A DNA stretch of 63,717 nt. Source: Nemertoderma westbladi. Lineage: Eukaryota > Xenacoelomorpha > Nemertodermatida > Nemertodermatidae. The DNA lies in assembly GCA_032718475.1 (NCBI GenBank), contig JAUCBJ010001439.1, positions 1 to 63,717 of the forward strand, written 5' to 3'. A program made the translations under genes and the position numbers. The notes under the pieces are model-generated. The model saw only the letters and a list, made by a program, of their open reading frames with translations, did no database searches and was not told the DNA's origin. Positions 22,001-37,000 of the stretch are shown in pieces; the stretch's first letter is position 1, and every line of letters begins with the position of its first letter.

Positions 22001-25000
22001 TGAACCGCGTGTAAAATATTTTGGAATTGAATACCGGTGTTTAAAGGGGTTTAAATACCATATTGTACCGGTACAAAATTTTTCGTAAAAGTAAAACCTA
22101 ACTCTTTTGTTTTTTCAGGATTCAGAACTCATTTCTAGACTGTAACGGGAGCAAGACCGTGTTTAGCAAGTTTGGGAGATAGATAACTCAACAACTTTGG
22201 TTGGGAAAATCGCGTTTCGTCCGCAACGTTAAAAACGGAAAGGTTCACGTCCGGTTTGTATCTGGGAATCTGTTTTTCTGGAGAATTATTGGAGTGGGTG
22301 AGTTCGAAAAGTTGCATAAATAAGTTAGGCATTACAGTATTAGTTAAAATTATTGTGGGTTCCACTGTCTCAAGTATTTATGCATTCCGTATGATTTCTT
22401 TGTTCATTGCTGAATTAGTCCGTATTATTGTATTTAATTTACCTTTTGATAACGCATATCGTTATCCGATTTATTTGTTATAAAATTGGCCGCTAGGCTA
22501 ATTTTATTATATACTTATTCCGTGACATTTATTTGCTGTAAAATTGGCCGTTTAGGCTAATTTTATCCATCTGCTATAAAATCGGCCGGAAGGCTAATTT
22601 TATAAGACTGTAATTAGTACCGTTTAGATAAATACGGTAAACTCGATACTTTGACACTCACTTTACTTGACTTACAACTACCGAAATGAGTGACAAACAA
22701 GACTATACGAAGAACACACCTACCGACTATGACTCGTGCAACGGAGATAAGTCAGCAGCGGAAGAACAACAGGGGAAGACTTGCGAGCCTACCGAACCTA
22801 CACCGTGTGCGTCACCAGTACATCCAACGGGAGTACCGGATGCCGTAGTACGAGGCGACGGCAGGACCGAGGACTTTCTAACTGTTCCGCAACCTAGATA
22901 TAGGGAAACGGAGATGGTAAGTTCAGCAGGAAGTACAGAAAGTGTGGTTAGAAGCGTCGGTGGTTACATGGCGCATATTACCAGAAGTATTGGAGAAGGC
23001 CAACGCATATTAGACGGGTTGACCGCTCCGATGTCTCGATTCGAGTTCTACACCCTCCAGGTTAGAGTACAGAGTAAAGTATATAAGTCCGTAGATAATC
23101 TAGTTGGCCTACAAGATCTAGCCAGACAGAGACAGGACATGGATACTCAACTTAGAATCCTCGAGAAACTAATGATCGCTAGAGAGAAACTGATTCAGTT
23201 TAAGTCGACGATTAGGCAGATACAACAGGAACAAGCGGACCAGTTGTTAGGTGAGTCAGTTTCGGACGAATTATTACAGCCCGAGGAAGAACAGGAACTG
23301 TACCGACTGGATGAACAATTGAAACACCTGACGGATCACTTACGCATGTGCGGCAAAGACGTCGGAGATTGGAAAACCGTGCCGGAGGCTACGAGGGAAA
23401 CTTCATTCGCACAAATTGAATCGGCACCGGGAATATTGGATCAATCGTTGGTGAGTATTCGTAGCGAAATTGGCGAGGGAAGTATGGTTACGTCAGAAGT
23501 TGCTCGACAACAGCAAGAATTCTACCGACAACGACGAGAAATGGAGGAACAAGCTCAACTTCTAGTGATGCAGGCAGCAGTAGAGGAAGAGAAGCTACGC
23601 GTTGCGAATATAGCGAGAATCTCTCATCTACAGGAACAAGCTGAATTAGAAGCAGCTGAAGTAGAAAGGTTAGAGGTAGACATTGCCCGACAAGCGGCAG
23701 CGGCAGCGGCCGAGTCAGAGCGACAAGCGGCAGCGGCAGCGGCCGAGTCAGAGCGACAAGCGGCAGCGGCAGCGGCGGAATTAGAACGAAACAGGTTAGT
23801 TTCGGAAGCACGGGCCGAAATGAAAACACGGCAAATAAAAGCTCAATCCGCTATACGACAAGCAGAGTTTGAGGCGCAACAACGACAAACGGAACAACGA
23901 GAGAAGACAGCTAAACTTCATTTCGAACTCGAGAAGAAGGCGAGAGAATTAGCGAACGCTGAGGAAGATCTGGATCAAAAGGCCCGCGATTGATCAATGA
24001 GATCTCGAGACGGACATGACTTGGACCAGATAGAGGTAAGACATCGCCAAATTCAGGAACGAAAGAAGGAAGGAAGCGTAGGAGCACCCGGACGGGAACG
24101 ACAATTAGTAAAAGACTTGTGTCAACGATTCCCACAGGTAACTCATATGTTTGCACCGGTTACGACTAAGGAACCTGTTTCGATTGCAGGTAGTAGTAAC
24201 ATTTCTCCTATCCATGGTGCGACGGAACACAGGTTTGTTATTCCGGACGAGTTTACACCGCCAAGAGCAACGTCGTCGCCTATTCCGAAAGTTAAGGTAA
24301 GTAACCCACCGATTACAGATCGTAGTAGTTTATTGACCGGACCTGCACTACTGACGACAAAACAGGTGAGTCCACCTCCGACGCCAAAACCTGTTACACA
24401 CTACGCTTACCCAATGACGTTTAGGCCAACAAGGCCTTTGGATTCAAACGCTGTCATTCGCCCACCGGTTCAGTTTACATCGCAATCTACGACTTCGAGG
24501 AAGACTTGTGAGCCTACCGAACAACGGAGAACAGTGGATACGCGACCGTTCAACCAATTTACATCGCAATCTACGACTTCGAGGAAGACTTGTGAGCCTA
24601 CCGAACAACGGAGAACAGTGGATACGCGACCGTTCAACCAATTTACATCGCAATCTACGACTTCGAGGAAGACTTGTGAGCCTACCGAACAACGGAGATC
24701 AGTGGACGATGTTCCGAAACGAAACGTGAGAATTCGTACGACGCAACGAACGCGAGCACGTCGACCACCATATCCGGATGATAGTAGTACTTCGAGCAAA
24801 TCGGATTACCCGAAACGCGAGGTATTTAGAACAGGGGCGGCCGATGAATATAAACGCGAGCGTTCAGACAACTCCTTTGCAGACAATCCTCCACAGAATA
24901 CACCAACACAGAAGGCGTTACAACCAACGGACGCAATTAGTACACAACAGTTCGCCGACATCCTGCGACCAGTTGTTAATAAGTTGGCTCAGATCGAGGA

Positions 25001-28000
25001 ACGTCTGGAGGAAGGTTACACCGATAGTTCGAGGAACACTGAATTCGAACACAATAGACACCCGAAGGAACCACAAAGACCGGTACCTTCAAACCCCACA
25101 TCGTATCAGGGAAAAGCGCCAAGAAGGGAGAATATCAACCTGGTTACCAACCAAGGACGCGAAACTCTGAACGTTGCCGAGGAGATAGCGAAATTCGCAG
25201 CCAGACAAGGATTGCCGGTACAACAACCACCGAAGTTTTCCGGTAGCTCAAAACACTGGCATACTTTCGTAGACTATATCGAATCCCAGATCGCCGTGTG
25301 CGCCTTTACATTACGGGAGAAGTTCAATTACCTGCTTCAAACGTTGTCAGGAGAACCTAAACGTTTGGCGGAGACCTTCGTCGGTGTACCGGACGCCTTT
25401 GAACTAGCGTACGATCGTTTAACTTCGATATACGGAGGTACAGTTAGTATGGCCAGGTCAGTAATAGAGGAACTCTGTAAGGGAGGGGCTATCACTAAAC
25501 CCGTCGACTTATTAAAACTAGCTGACGAGATCAAGAACGCTATCACTACCTTAAGATCCATTGGACAACTTGATTACGGGAATACCCCTACAGTCCTATT
25601 AAAGATCATAGGACGACTCCACCATCGACTTCGTCGGGAGTGGAGAAAGGTCGAATACCAGCAAGAAGAGCGGGGAGGATTCTTAAAATTAGAAGATGTG
25701 TACCTTTTAATATCCAGGGAGGCAGTAGTAGAAACTCGATCCAACTACACCGACCAGCACATCGTGGCAGAAGGGATCACATTGCCATCCTCCAACCGAC
25801 AAAAACCCCAGACAACATCCACTAAGAGGGCCACTTACACCACACCGACGGAATCACGACAATTCTCGGACGGTAGTAGGGTATCTGCGCCCATTGGGAC
25901 AAAACAGACGAGACAACAACTTGGTACCGACTTCAGTGGCTGCCAATACTGCGAGCATTTAGGCAAGCGGTATATCGGTCACAAGTTACGAGGTTGTCGA
26001 CAATTTCGCGAGTTGAACTCGGAAGAACGACGGCTGCAAATACGGCCATTGGACTCTTGTTGGCGGTGTACGCGACACGTCCGTAAAGATTGCCCAAATA
26101 CTGACACTTGTCCATCCTGTGGACGCAACCACGACGGTCTGCTCCACACAGACAGCCACACGCCGACGAAACGCTTCGCCAGGGAACACCCGGAAGCAGC
26201 AGCGAGATGTGATGCGGCCTACCAAAAACGAGAATCGAAAACGACTCCAACCTTCGTGACCCATATTGAGGATTGCTTCTCAGAACAATCCGGATCGTCG
26301 GACGAAGAGTTAGAAGACGACGACGAATATTCCAATGGAGACGAACAACTGTGGATCGCGCTTCTGACTACTGACCAATTGAAGGGATTCAGTGTAATTC
26401 CGATTAAGGTTACTGGCACCAAGGGGAGCAAAAGAATCTACGCGATTCTAGATTCAGCCTCATCTCATAGCTACGTGGACGAAAAGATAGCTGACGTAGT
26501 GACGGATCTTAAACAAGGTAAGCGCGTCAGTTATACCGTAAGTAGTATGCACGGACAGCGTGCAATACCAGTGACACGAGTTAAGTTGGACTTAGACTCT
26601 CTTCTTCCGAAATCGCAACACAGTGAGAGGGAGAGGTCTTTGTTACCCTTTAAAGATCTAACCTTTGCGGCCACGAAGGACTTTAGTAACCTACTAGGTC
26701 CAGTGCCGGAACAATCTCTAGAGGACCGTAAGTATTTCAGACACCTTGGTGTACCCGAATGTCCTGTCAATTATAGATCGGTAGCAATGCTGATCGGGAC
26801 GGACCAATTCAACCTACATCAGGTGTGGGAAACCAGACCATCGGCAGTCGTAGCGGGAAACGCATACGCCTGCAGAACGCCGATAGGGTGGTATACTCGA
26901 GCGCCTGTGCGCACACTAGACGTAAGTGACGAGGAAGACGATGTACAGAGTACATGTAGTTTATTAACTACAAATTCAATTCATTCCTTTTCACACGACG
27001 TGAACCATACTACACTACAGTCGACAAAACATGACAGACGTGTAACTAGTATGATAAGTCACAAGGAGCGGCTAACCCACCAGCGGAGTTTAGAACTTGG
27101 GGAGAAGACGAGTCAGCTAGAGATTCCATCGACGACAGATGATAGGCTTGCGAGTCTACCTACCCCAATAACCTCAACAATACCCGTCGATATCGATGAT
27201 GACGCGTTGAGAAATCATCAAATGGAACAAGCCGCACTGGACAAAGAATTAACGGAGAAGACTATCAGGTGGTTAGAACAAGATACAGCTGAACCTGGTA
27301 GCTACGAACCTTGTATGTTGGAACAGGAGAAACAATCTCTGAAGATCATGGAAGATACTATCCACCAGACGAAAGACGGACATTATGAGGTGGGGATGTT
27401 ATGGCGTAGCCAAAGTCCTAAACTTATAAACAACTACCCACTGGCTTTAAGACGTCTACACTCAATACGGCAACGTCTATTAAAGGACGAGAAAGCCCAT
27501 CTGCAGTATAACACTCAGATGGAGACGTATTTGACTAAGGGATACGCTATCCGAATGACTAACCCGGAGATAGTGACTGACCAAACCTATTACTTGCCAC
27601 ATCACTATGTGAGACATCCCGACAAACCAGATAAAGTACGCGTAGTCAATGATTGTGCGGCTCTATTTGAGGGAATGTCCCTCAATAGTGAGTTAATGGA
27701 TGGACCAAACATGAATAATTATCTTATGGGGGTGATTATGCGCTTCCGTCAGCGTCAAGTAGCTTTTACTTGCGACGTTGAAGCAATGTTTCACCAAGTG
27801 AGAGTGTTAGAGCGAGACAGAGACAGTTTGCGGTTCCTCTGGTACCCGGAAGGAGACTTAAGTCTACCACCGGCGACTTACCAAATGCAAGTTCGCGTTT
27901 TCGGTGCCAGAGACAGCCCAAATTGCACGATGTACGCCCTAAAGCAGGCCGCTAGGGATCAGAAACACCTGTATGACCCAGAGATAATTAAAATCGTAGA

Positions 28001-31000
28001 ACATGACTTTTATGTAGACGACGGTTTACAGAGTTGCGATACAGTAGAACGTGCTACAACAGTAGCACATCAATTACGGGACTGCTTAGCGGGCGGAGGT
28101 TTTAACCTCACCAAATTCGCCTCAAACAGTGCCGAATTAGTAGACTCATTCGGGACGACTGAGCGTGGAGGTGGTGACATAGACCTAGAGTTCGAACCAC
28201 TACCGACGACTAAAGTGTTGGGGCTCTTTTGGGACCCAAACACAGACAACTTTCGAGTGAAAGTGAGACTGGACAGTCAAGAGAACACACTGACAAAGAG
28301 ATCATGCTTGTCAAAGTTGAGCCGATTGTTCGATCCGTTAGGATTCATCAGTCCAGTGATACTGCAAGCCCGCATTTATATGCGCAGTATATGGAAGGAT
28401 GGACTAACATGGGACGAGCCGATCTCATCAGACCAAGTGGACTTATGGAAGACCTGGGAGGCGGAATTATCTTCGCTAGAGGATTATTCCATACCCAGGG
28501 TTTACTTTCCATTACAAAGTACATTTCCTGACAACTTGGAACTACACTGTTTTTCTGACGCCAGTGACAATGGTTTTGGTGTGGCAGCGTACTTGCGCAG
28601 ACAAGTAGACTCAGACGAGTTCGATGTTTCGCTCATTACTTCTAAGGCTAAGACCATGCCTACTAAGTATATGACGACACCACGAGCTGAGCTACAAGCC
28701 GCAACCCTGTCAACCACCATCGTGAACCTCATACAGACAGAACTACAGTCGAGTTTACAGATATTTTATTGGACTGACGCGACGTTGGTTTTATTTTACA
28801 TAAACAACGACACACTCGAATTCAAGACATTCGTAGCTAACCGTCGCGCGGAAATTCTAGACCGTTCAATAAAAGAGGATTGGCGACATTGTCCCGGACC
28901 ACAAAACCCAGCTGATATTGCGTCGCGAGGAATGATGCCTGAGGAATTCTGTAAACCGGAGAACAAAGAATTTTGGCAACACGGACCCCAATTCTTGCAG
29001 AAATCGACACAAGATTGGCCTCCGTTATACGACAACAAATCTAACACTATCCCTAAGGACGCCGAAATCAAGAAACCAAAAAAGGGGAAGGCAAAGAAAA
29101 AGACAACGGCGGCAAAACTCAAGAAAAAACCGAAGGCGAAATGGAAAGATATAACTTCAAAGGTCAAGAGAGGAAGACTTGTGAGCCTTTCTACACCAGA
29201 CATATCGCCAGACGGTCAACCAGACACATTACTAGACAGTCGACTAGACATTTTGTCAGAAACATCACAAAATGTTCTACCGGACATTAGTAATGTATCG
29301 ACTAACAGTAAAGCCGCAGTTTCCCTATTGGAGCGGCCTTCTATTGACATACAACCAGATACGTTACCAGACGTATCACCAGACACATTACTAGACAGTC
29401 GACTAGACATTTTGTCAGAAACATCACAAAATGTTCTACCGGACATTAGTAATGTATCGACTAACAATAAAGCCGCAGTTTCCCTATTGGAGCGGCCTTG
29501 TATTGACAAACTACCAATTTTGACACACTTGAGCAACCATAAGCACGGTGAAACTTCATGTATTACAGATGTGGGTAGTACCTACGCTAATGTAAATACA
29601 GGTGTTACTTTGCGCTCAAGAGACATACCGAACTTGCAACCTATGGTGAAACCTGGGATTAATATCGGCAGAAAAATAAGTTTACCGAAACCCACTGATC
29701 CCATAGAGTTCAAACCACCATTAACGATCGACTTACAAAGTACCGACAATCAAGGTAAGAAGACGAAGAAGGACAAATTACTTGTAGACCCGGACGGATC
29801 AACAGTCAACAAGGGAATACTTACCGGCGGACCCGTGGGCCCTTCTAGTAAATCAAAACCTTCCAAAATTTCCATTGACTTACCTGATGACGTCACAAAT
29901 ACTTACGTCGACCGTATTGTAAACTTAACAGACTCTTGGACAAACGCTTGCCGAAAATTAGCGTGGATTGTACGTTTTGTACAATACGTTAAAGGCAAAC
30001 GAGACTTTACACGTCGACTTACATTGGCTGAGATTGACAGGTGTGAGATTAAATTAATTCGCCATTATCAACTGCGATATTTCGCGCGCGAATTCACATC
30101 CATAAATCAAGGTCAATCAATCAAGTCGTCACCAATACTGAGTTGGAGTCCGATTATTTATAATGGCTTAATTTGTCATAAATCTCGGCTTCAAAACATT
30201 GACTTTAACACAAACTTTAGGTACCCAATAATAATACCGCAACATCACGAACTACAACGTGCAATGATACTGGACGCACATTTACATCTGAAACACGCTG
30301 GAAGACACCACTGTCTTTCCTACTTACGTACAAGATTTGTATTAATTAGACCCAGTAAAGCATTAAGTTCAGTGACACGTACGTGTATTATTTGTAAAAA
30401 GGTACATTCTAGAATAGGTACCCAAGAAATGAGTGAACTACCACAAGCACGACTTCAAGCATTCAAACCACCTTTTACAGAGACTGGAATTGATTGCTTT
30501 GGTCCCATACATACGAAACGTGGACGTATACTAGTAAAACGCTGGGGACTGATTTTCACATGTATGTCCAGTAGGGCAGTTCACATTGAACGTGTGATGG
30601 ATCTTTCCACCAACGCGTTTATACTAGCACTGCGGCGATTTATCGCTAGACGCGGACTAGTGAAATGCTTGTACTCAGACCAAGGGACAAACTTTGTTGG
30701 TGCTCGGAATGAGATTGCTAGAGCCTTTAAGAAATTAGATCACGATCAAATCTCGAACGAACTGCAACCTCACAAGATTGTTTGGAAGTTCAATCCTCCA
30801 GATAGTCCTTGGAGAGGCGGAGTCTGGGAGAGATTGATTAGATCTATAAAGACGGCAATGGCAAAGGTCATTCCAGTAAACCACATACTGACAGACGACC
30901 AACTGACAACATTGTTTGTTGAAATCGAGGCAATACTAAATACTAGACCAATAGTATTAGTACCCGATGACAAACAATCTCAGTTCGCTTTGACACCGGC

Positions 31001-34000
31001 ACACCTGCTTATGCAGGCACCGACTACTTTGACGCCGATTTCTATTCCAACAGAAAGCGACAGCTACGGTAGAAAAGCGTGGAAAATCACGCAACTACTG
31101 GCTAACAAATTCTGGGAAATATGGCAAAACCATTATTTGCCCTCTATTTCTGCCAGAACAACTTGGTACAATAACACCCGCGCATTAAAGCCGGGAGATC
31201 ACGTGCTGTTGGCGGAAGTGAATCTAAAAAGACGCTTCTGGATAACAGGTGTAATTTTAGCCACACATCCATCTATGGATAGAGTGACAAGAACTGTGAC
31301 GGTACGGACAATTGACGGTCGTACAGTAGACAGACCGACTCAACGTCTCGTACTTCTTGAAGAGACTCGTAACGAGTCTGGAGACTACAAATTTCCACCT
31401 AATACTAGTAAATAATTAGGAGTTTACAAATAGATTTCCACATACCTGTACACCGTAGTAAGGACAGCGGTAGAATTCCATTGTCTTTATATGTGAACAT
31501 TGAGGGTGGTACCCTTATGTGTCACATAGGAGCGGGATTTGTAGGTATAAGAAATGGAATTCTACTTGGAACTCACAATATTGAGACATTTTCGAAATTT
31601 TAGACAATCCATTTGGATTTGAAAAATTTTTAAAATTTTCTCCAGTGAATAGATTTCAGGGTACAGTCGGGTGGAACTTAAAATTAGAGAAACAAGAGAG
31701 GAAGACTTGCGAGCCTTTCTTAAAATTTTAATTAAATTTTACACGGTCTTGTTTCAATAAGTTACGTCAATAAATAGACTCCCCTATATTTATTACTAAT
31801 TCTTGATTGCTTATTTTCTGATAATAGTTTGGGATCAAAAAGTGAGTATTTTAGACTCACGGCCAGTTTAGCCCAAATTCGTTTTTTACTTCGGCAAAAA
31901 AAATTTTAGATAAGAAGCAGCGTGTCATTAAAGAAACCCTAGATCTTAGGCTATGGGTAGGAGGTTAGAGCGTTGTCGAGCCCAAAGGGCAGACGAAACT
32001 CTCACGTCTCCTCACAACTAACTACAAACTCTGTTGTATTCCCTCTAGTAGTAATGATTATGTAACTACACCCCTAATTATGGAGAAAGGGATACAAGGA
32101 GAGCCGAGATGGGGATATGATATCCAAGAGGAGGCAGCAGCGCCATTCGAAAGATTTGGAGCCAAGGACTATACTATATTTGGTATAAAGGAATTATCGG
32201 AAAGTACAGCGAAACTCGCGAGAACTAAATATGACTCGAACGTATTAAAGAGAAGGCAAAACGCATTAAACGAAAGAATCGAAAGTTTGCGCCAAACCTT
32301 CAACGAACTTTACCCGTACGACGCTTTGTGTGATACGGGAGACATTAGCGAAGACCCCGATACTGAAATTAGTCGTTTGTATCATACCATGCAATACCTA
32401 AAGGCGCACGAACCTATGCCCGCGGTACGCGATGAATTCGATGGAATGCATCTTTACAGACGAACTCGAGGGGACGATAGAGAAACCAAGGAAGCATTTT
32501 CAGTTTATAAACTTTATTATCAATGCGGTTCTTGTATGCGCGAACAACGAAATGCGATTCCGATGCGTTTGAATAAGGAAAATCCCGAACCGATATTGGC
32601 GAGGTGTTCGAACCATCAACAACTACGCTACCAGGAAGGAGGGTATCCTTTATCGAATCCATATCATTCATTTGCTATGACCGGACCAAAGGCGGGAGAA
32701 ACTGTCATTTACCCACCTAAGGTTGTTGAACCCGATGTATTTGAACTTACGCTGGACGAGGCGAATCAGTCAACCCACGAAAAGAAAGAAGCTCTTAGCC
32801 TATACAGAGCCTACAAGGCTTTCGAGAAAGGTGAGATGGAAGAATGGGGTGGAAGACTCGCGAGCCTACCTTGCCATTGGACGTCACACGATCAAACTTC
32901 AGCTAAGGAGATGACACCGGAAGTTTTCGAGAGCATAAACTTTGCTCAAAACGTTATTCAGAGACTACAGATTGCATCCCCGGAGAGGCCAAGAGAAATG
33001 CAACCGTATAGTACTTCAACTACGAAACCATTGAGTACGACACTCAATTTCCCTATTAGTATACCAGTCCGACAGGATACGATGTACGAAATACCCATCG
33101 TGGATCATCCAGAAATCATTTCAAACTTGGAGTTTCTTCCTGCAGTTGTTTTCAGCGATATGAGTAAGATATATGATTTACGTAGACATATTACTCAAAA
33201 GGTCGTGTACAACGTTCCACCTCATATTCAAGATTTCAAGGAACTGGATAGAGCTGGTGCCGATATAGCTCCGAGTAATCTGAAAGGATATCTAACCAAG
33301 ACGATTCGTTTATGGATTGGAACCGGAACCTTCGAGTCGGATACAGATATTGCCGCGGATTGGCGAGGTAAGGTTATTCGTTTCGAAGATGATAAGGATA
33401 TAGAGAAGATTTGGCAACCTTCGGAAGAATTGTTGGATGAATGGAATAGAACGTTTAGATCGTTTCAGGAAAACGGTTACATGTTTTACGATAACGAGGG
33501 CGGCAGTCATCAGCAGAGTTTGACTTCTAAGACTATACAGATTAGAGCGGCGGACGGAGTCCTGCACGTTTTCAGTAGACAGAGGAGCGACAAACGAATG
33601 CCGATACCTCCAGCGAATACAAAGCGACACCATCTTATCACCGATATAGTAAAGAAGATGGACCAAGCTTGTAATATCGACGCTAGAATGCTACCGAAGA
33701 TGGTAAGAAACATGATTTTAGATAAAACTGTTGTAAAGATTGGATCAGGAGTAAGGGAGGATTTAATTAGCGACTTCGCCGGCATGACGGACAGCGATGA
33801 CCGACTACCGACACCTTACGTCGACACTCGACCTCTTATTTTGTGGTCTATAGAACAGGGATATTTTCGTGAGTACAATACTCAGAAGACCGGAACTGGA
33901 TACATTTCCTACCTGTTATTCAATTGGGATTATAAGGAAGGTAAGAGAAACAAGTATATTGAAACTTATGGAGAAGGTGATACTCCAGATATGAGTGAGT

Positions 34001-37000
34001 TTGAATCACAGCTTAAATGGAGAGGATGCGTGTATTGGGCTATTACGTCACCTCCAAGAGCGGTCTTACAATATTATTTAGCAATAGAGTCGTCAGTGAA
34101 TGTTTGCCTAATCGCCGACATTGTGTCTCGGACTCTCAAAAGACATCCACTTTGTCTCGGAGAAGATCATACGTTCTACATGGAAGGGAGAATTCGTACC
34201 GACGTGTTTAGACGATTCCTTGAACCCTTCTACAACTCCTGTCGCGAATGCAATGACAAGGATCTAAGTTCGTTTTACCCCTTACAGCAGCCTACTAACT
34301 GACTAACTAATATACTACCGTACCGGTACCGGGATCTAAGTACGAGTACAATACAGTGTGCCAGTACACAGTGCAGAATTGATGATATTGATAAATATAT
34401 ATATTATAATAATTCTAGCGATAAATGATACTTCTGTACTTTATTCTATTCCACTTATATTCGCTACATGGTAGCAGAGCGTTATGACTGTCAGTCGAAT
34501 GGGCTACAGACTGCTGTATTAACTTATTAATGGGCGCCTATTCAGCTATTGCTGTGTTGTCAACCTACAGACCTACATAACATACGGCCGATGTCTGTAT
34601 GTCTGTATACTGAAATTTACTCAACTGGAAACTATCATATATTTATGTATTACTTTAACTACGGTAACTACCGGCTGCTGGATGCCGCGCCACGCTGGTA
34701 GGCTATAAGTAAATTTAGATAAACAGAATTGCCAAATTATACCTCGTACTGGATGCTATTTATTACTACCGGCACCGGATACCGGTCCGGACATACACCA
34801 GTCATGCCAGTGCACAGATGTAATACGGTACGAAGATGGTTGAAAACTGCAAACTGTAAGTGCAATACAGCAATAAGAAGAAAACGCTGAAACGTAAAAC
34901 AAAAGCAAGGTTTGTAGAACATAATTAATTTGCAATTCAGCAATTAATAAATACTGAAATAAATTATTAGGCTTCATGGTGAAAAACATGATATCTGGAT
35001 ATTCACGAATTTATTTCAGCAAGTACTGAAATAAGGCCTAAACGCCTAATGAAATATTCCTTTGGTTGTTAACTAAGCTATCAACAACATTTTGTGAATG
35101 AATTGCAGAATTATACACCGGCACTTCAATAAACCGCCGGTACTGGCCTAATAGCCCACATTGTGACAAATCATTTGATTACTCTTAAGTATTAACCTAT
35201 AGGCCTATTCATATATGGGTCGGTTGTTAACAGAGCTATTAACATCCATTTTCTACTCCATATCGTTTATACAATAACTAAAATAAAATATATAATATGG
35301 AGGAGACAAAAAGATTAAGAAAATATAAACAGCAAAGAAATGCTGTCCGGACAAATATAAAGAAAGAGTTTACTGAAGCAGGTATTTTGTTAGATGCTGG
35401 CTCTCAGGTAAATATAGAAGATTTAAGAATTATATACGGTAAAATAAATAGATACTACACAAATTTAAAGGAATATGATGAAAAAATATTTGACCTTATT
35501 GAAGAAGTAGACGAGGATGAGGAAGTTTCGATTGTATCTACATTTGATAGCAATGTAAATGATTATTTAACTAAGCTTGATACTAGAGTAATGATGCTCA
35601 CTGAAAATATGAATACAACACTGGAACCTTCATATGTAGGCCGAAATCCCCCTGGTACATCTTTTAACACTTTCGTATCAGGTACCAGTGATATTAATTC
35701 TCATGTCAAACTCCCCAAACTAGAGTTTGAAGGTTATGATGGTGGTTTTTTAAAATGGAGAGAATTTTGGGATTCTTTTGATGCTGCGATTAATAGAAAC
35801 ACTAAATTGCAACCTGTAGAAAAACTGCAATATTTAAAGTCCAAATTACAGGGTGATGCAAAACAAGCTATTTTAGGCATTGAACTAACTAACGAAAATT
35901 ATGATGTCGCAGTAAAAATTTTAGAAGAAAGATTTGGTAACAAACAGTTTACTATTGATGCTCATTACTCTGAGTTAATGTCAGTTCCACCATCCTCGAA
36001 CAATACAGCAATGCTTAGAACAACATATGATATTTTAGAAAGACATTTTAGAAGTTTGATTGCTCTAGGGGAAGAAATAAACCAGGCTGTCTTTATTTCA
36101 TTAATTAATTCAAAATTCCCCACTCAGATAAAGGTTCAGTTGGAACTCCAAAAAGACCCTGAAGAGGATTGGACTGTTGATTCCTTGAGAAAACATATAA
36201 AGAAATTTATAACTGCCCGAGAGGCTGGAGAAAGATGTAGTGGACAATCTGAAAATAAAGAAAGGGATAAAAAACAGATGTCTATAGATCCGAAGTCTAC
36301 TAGTCCACACGCCTACAAGTCAACATATCCACAACAGAAGCCTATCTACAAATCAACAACAGAAGCACTAACTGTAAGTTCTAACCATGAGTTCACTAAA
36401 GTTTGTTTGTACTGTAAGGGTGAACATTGGAGTGACGAATGTAAAAAATATGATGATGCTGATTCAAGACGAATGCAAATTAAGGGTCATTGCTACATTT
36501 GTGCAAAGAAAGGACATAGTTCAAACCAGTGTAGAATTGATAAACCATGTGTCTACTGTAAAAAACGCCGTAGTCACCATAGAAGTTTATGCTTTAAACA
36601 ATTTCCATCTAAGAAACCAACAAGTGGCAACAGCAGAGGTTTTTCTGCAAATTTTGCATCAGTAGAAAGTTCAGTGCCTGCAACAATTGACATCAACTGT
36701 AATGATTTATCAGCAACTGACACAAACAACAGTAAAATTGAAAACTGTACATTAGCTTCTGATAATGTTGTAGTAATGCAAACAGCCTTAGTAAAACTAA
36801 AGAACCCTGTTGCATCGATGGATTATACTGTAAGAACTTTGTTCGACACTGGATGTAAACGAACTACTATTACTGAGAAACTGGCTAGAAAACTTGGATT
36901 GAAACTGTTTGACAAGAAAATTGATACAGTAAATACATTTGGTCGTAAAGAACCAACCGAAATTAGAAGTGCTGAAACAGAAGTTGTTGTTTTATGTAAA

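Noticed and set aside
32080-34239. Retroviral-type envelope protein
   Set aside because: Despite the env position there is no signal peptide, furin-like site or transmembrane segment; zinc knuckles argue for nucleic-acid binding.
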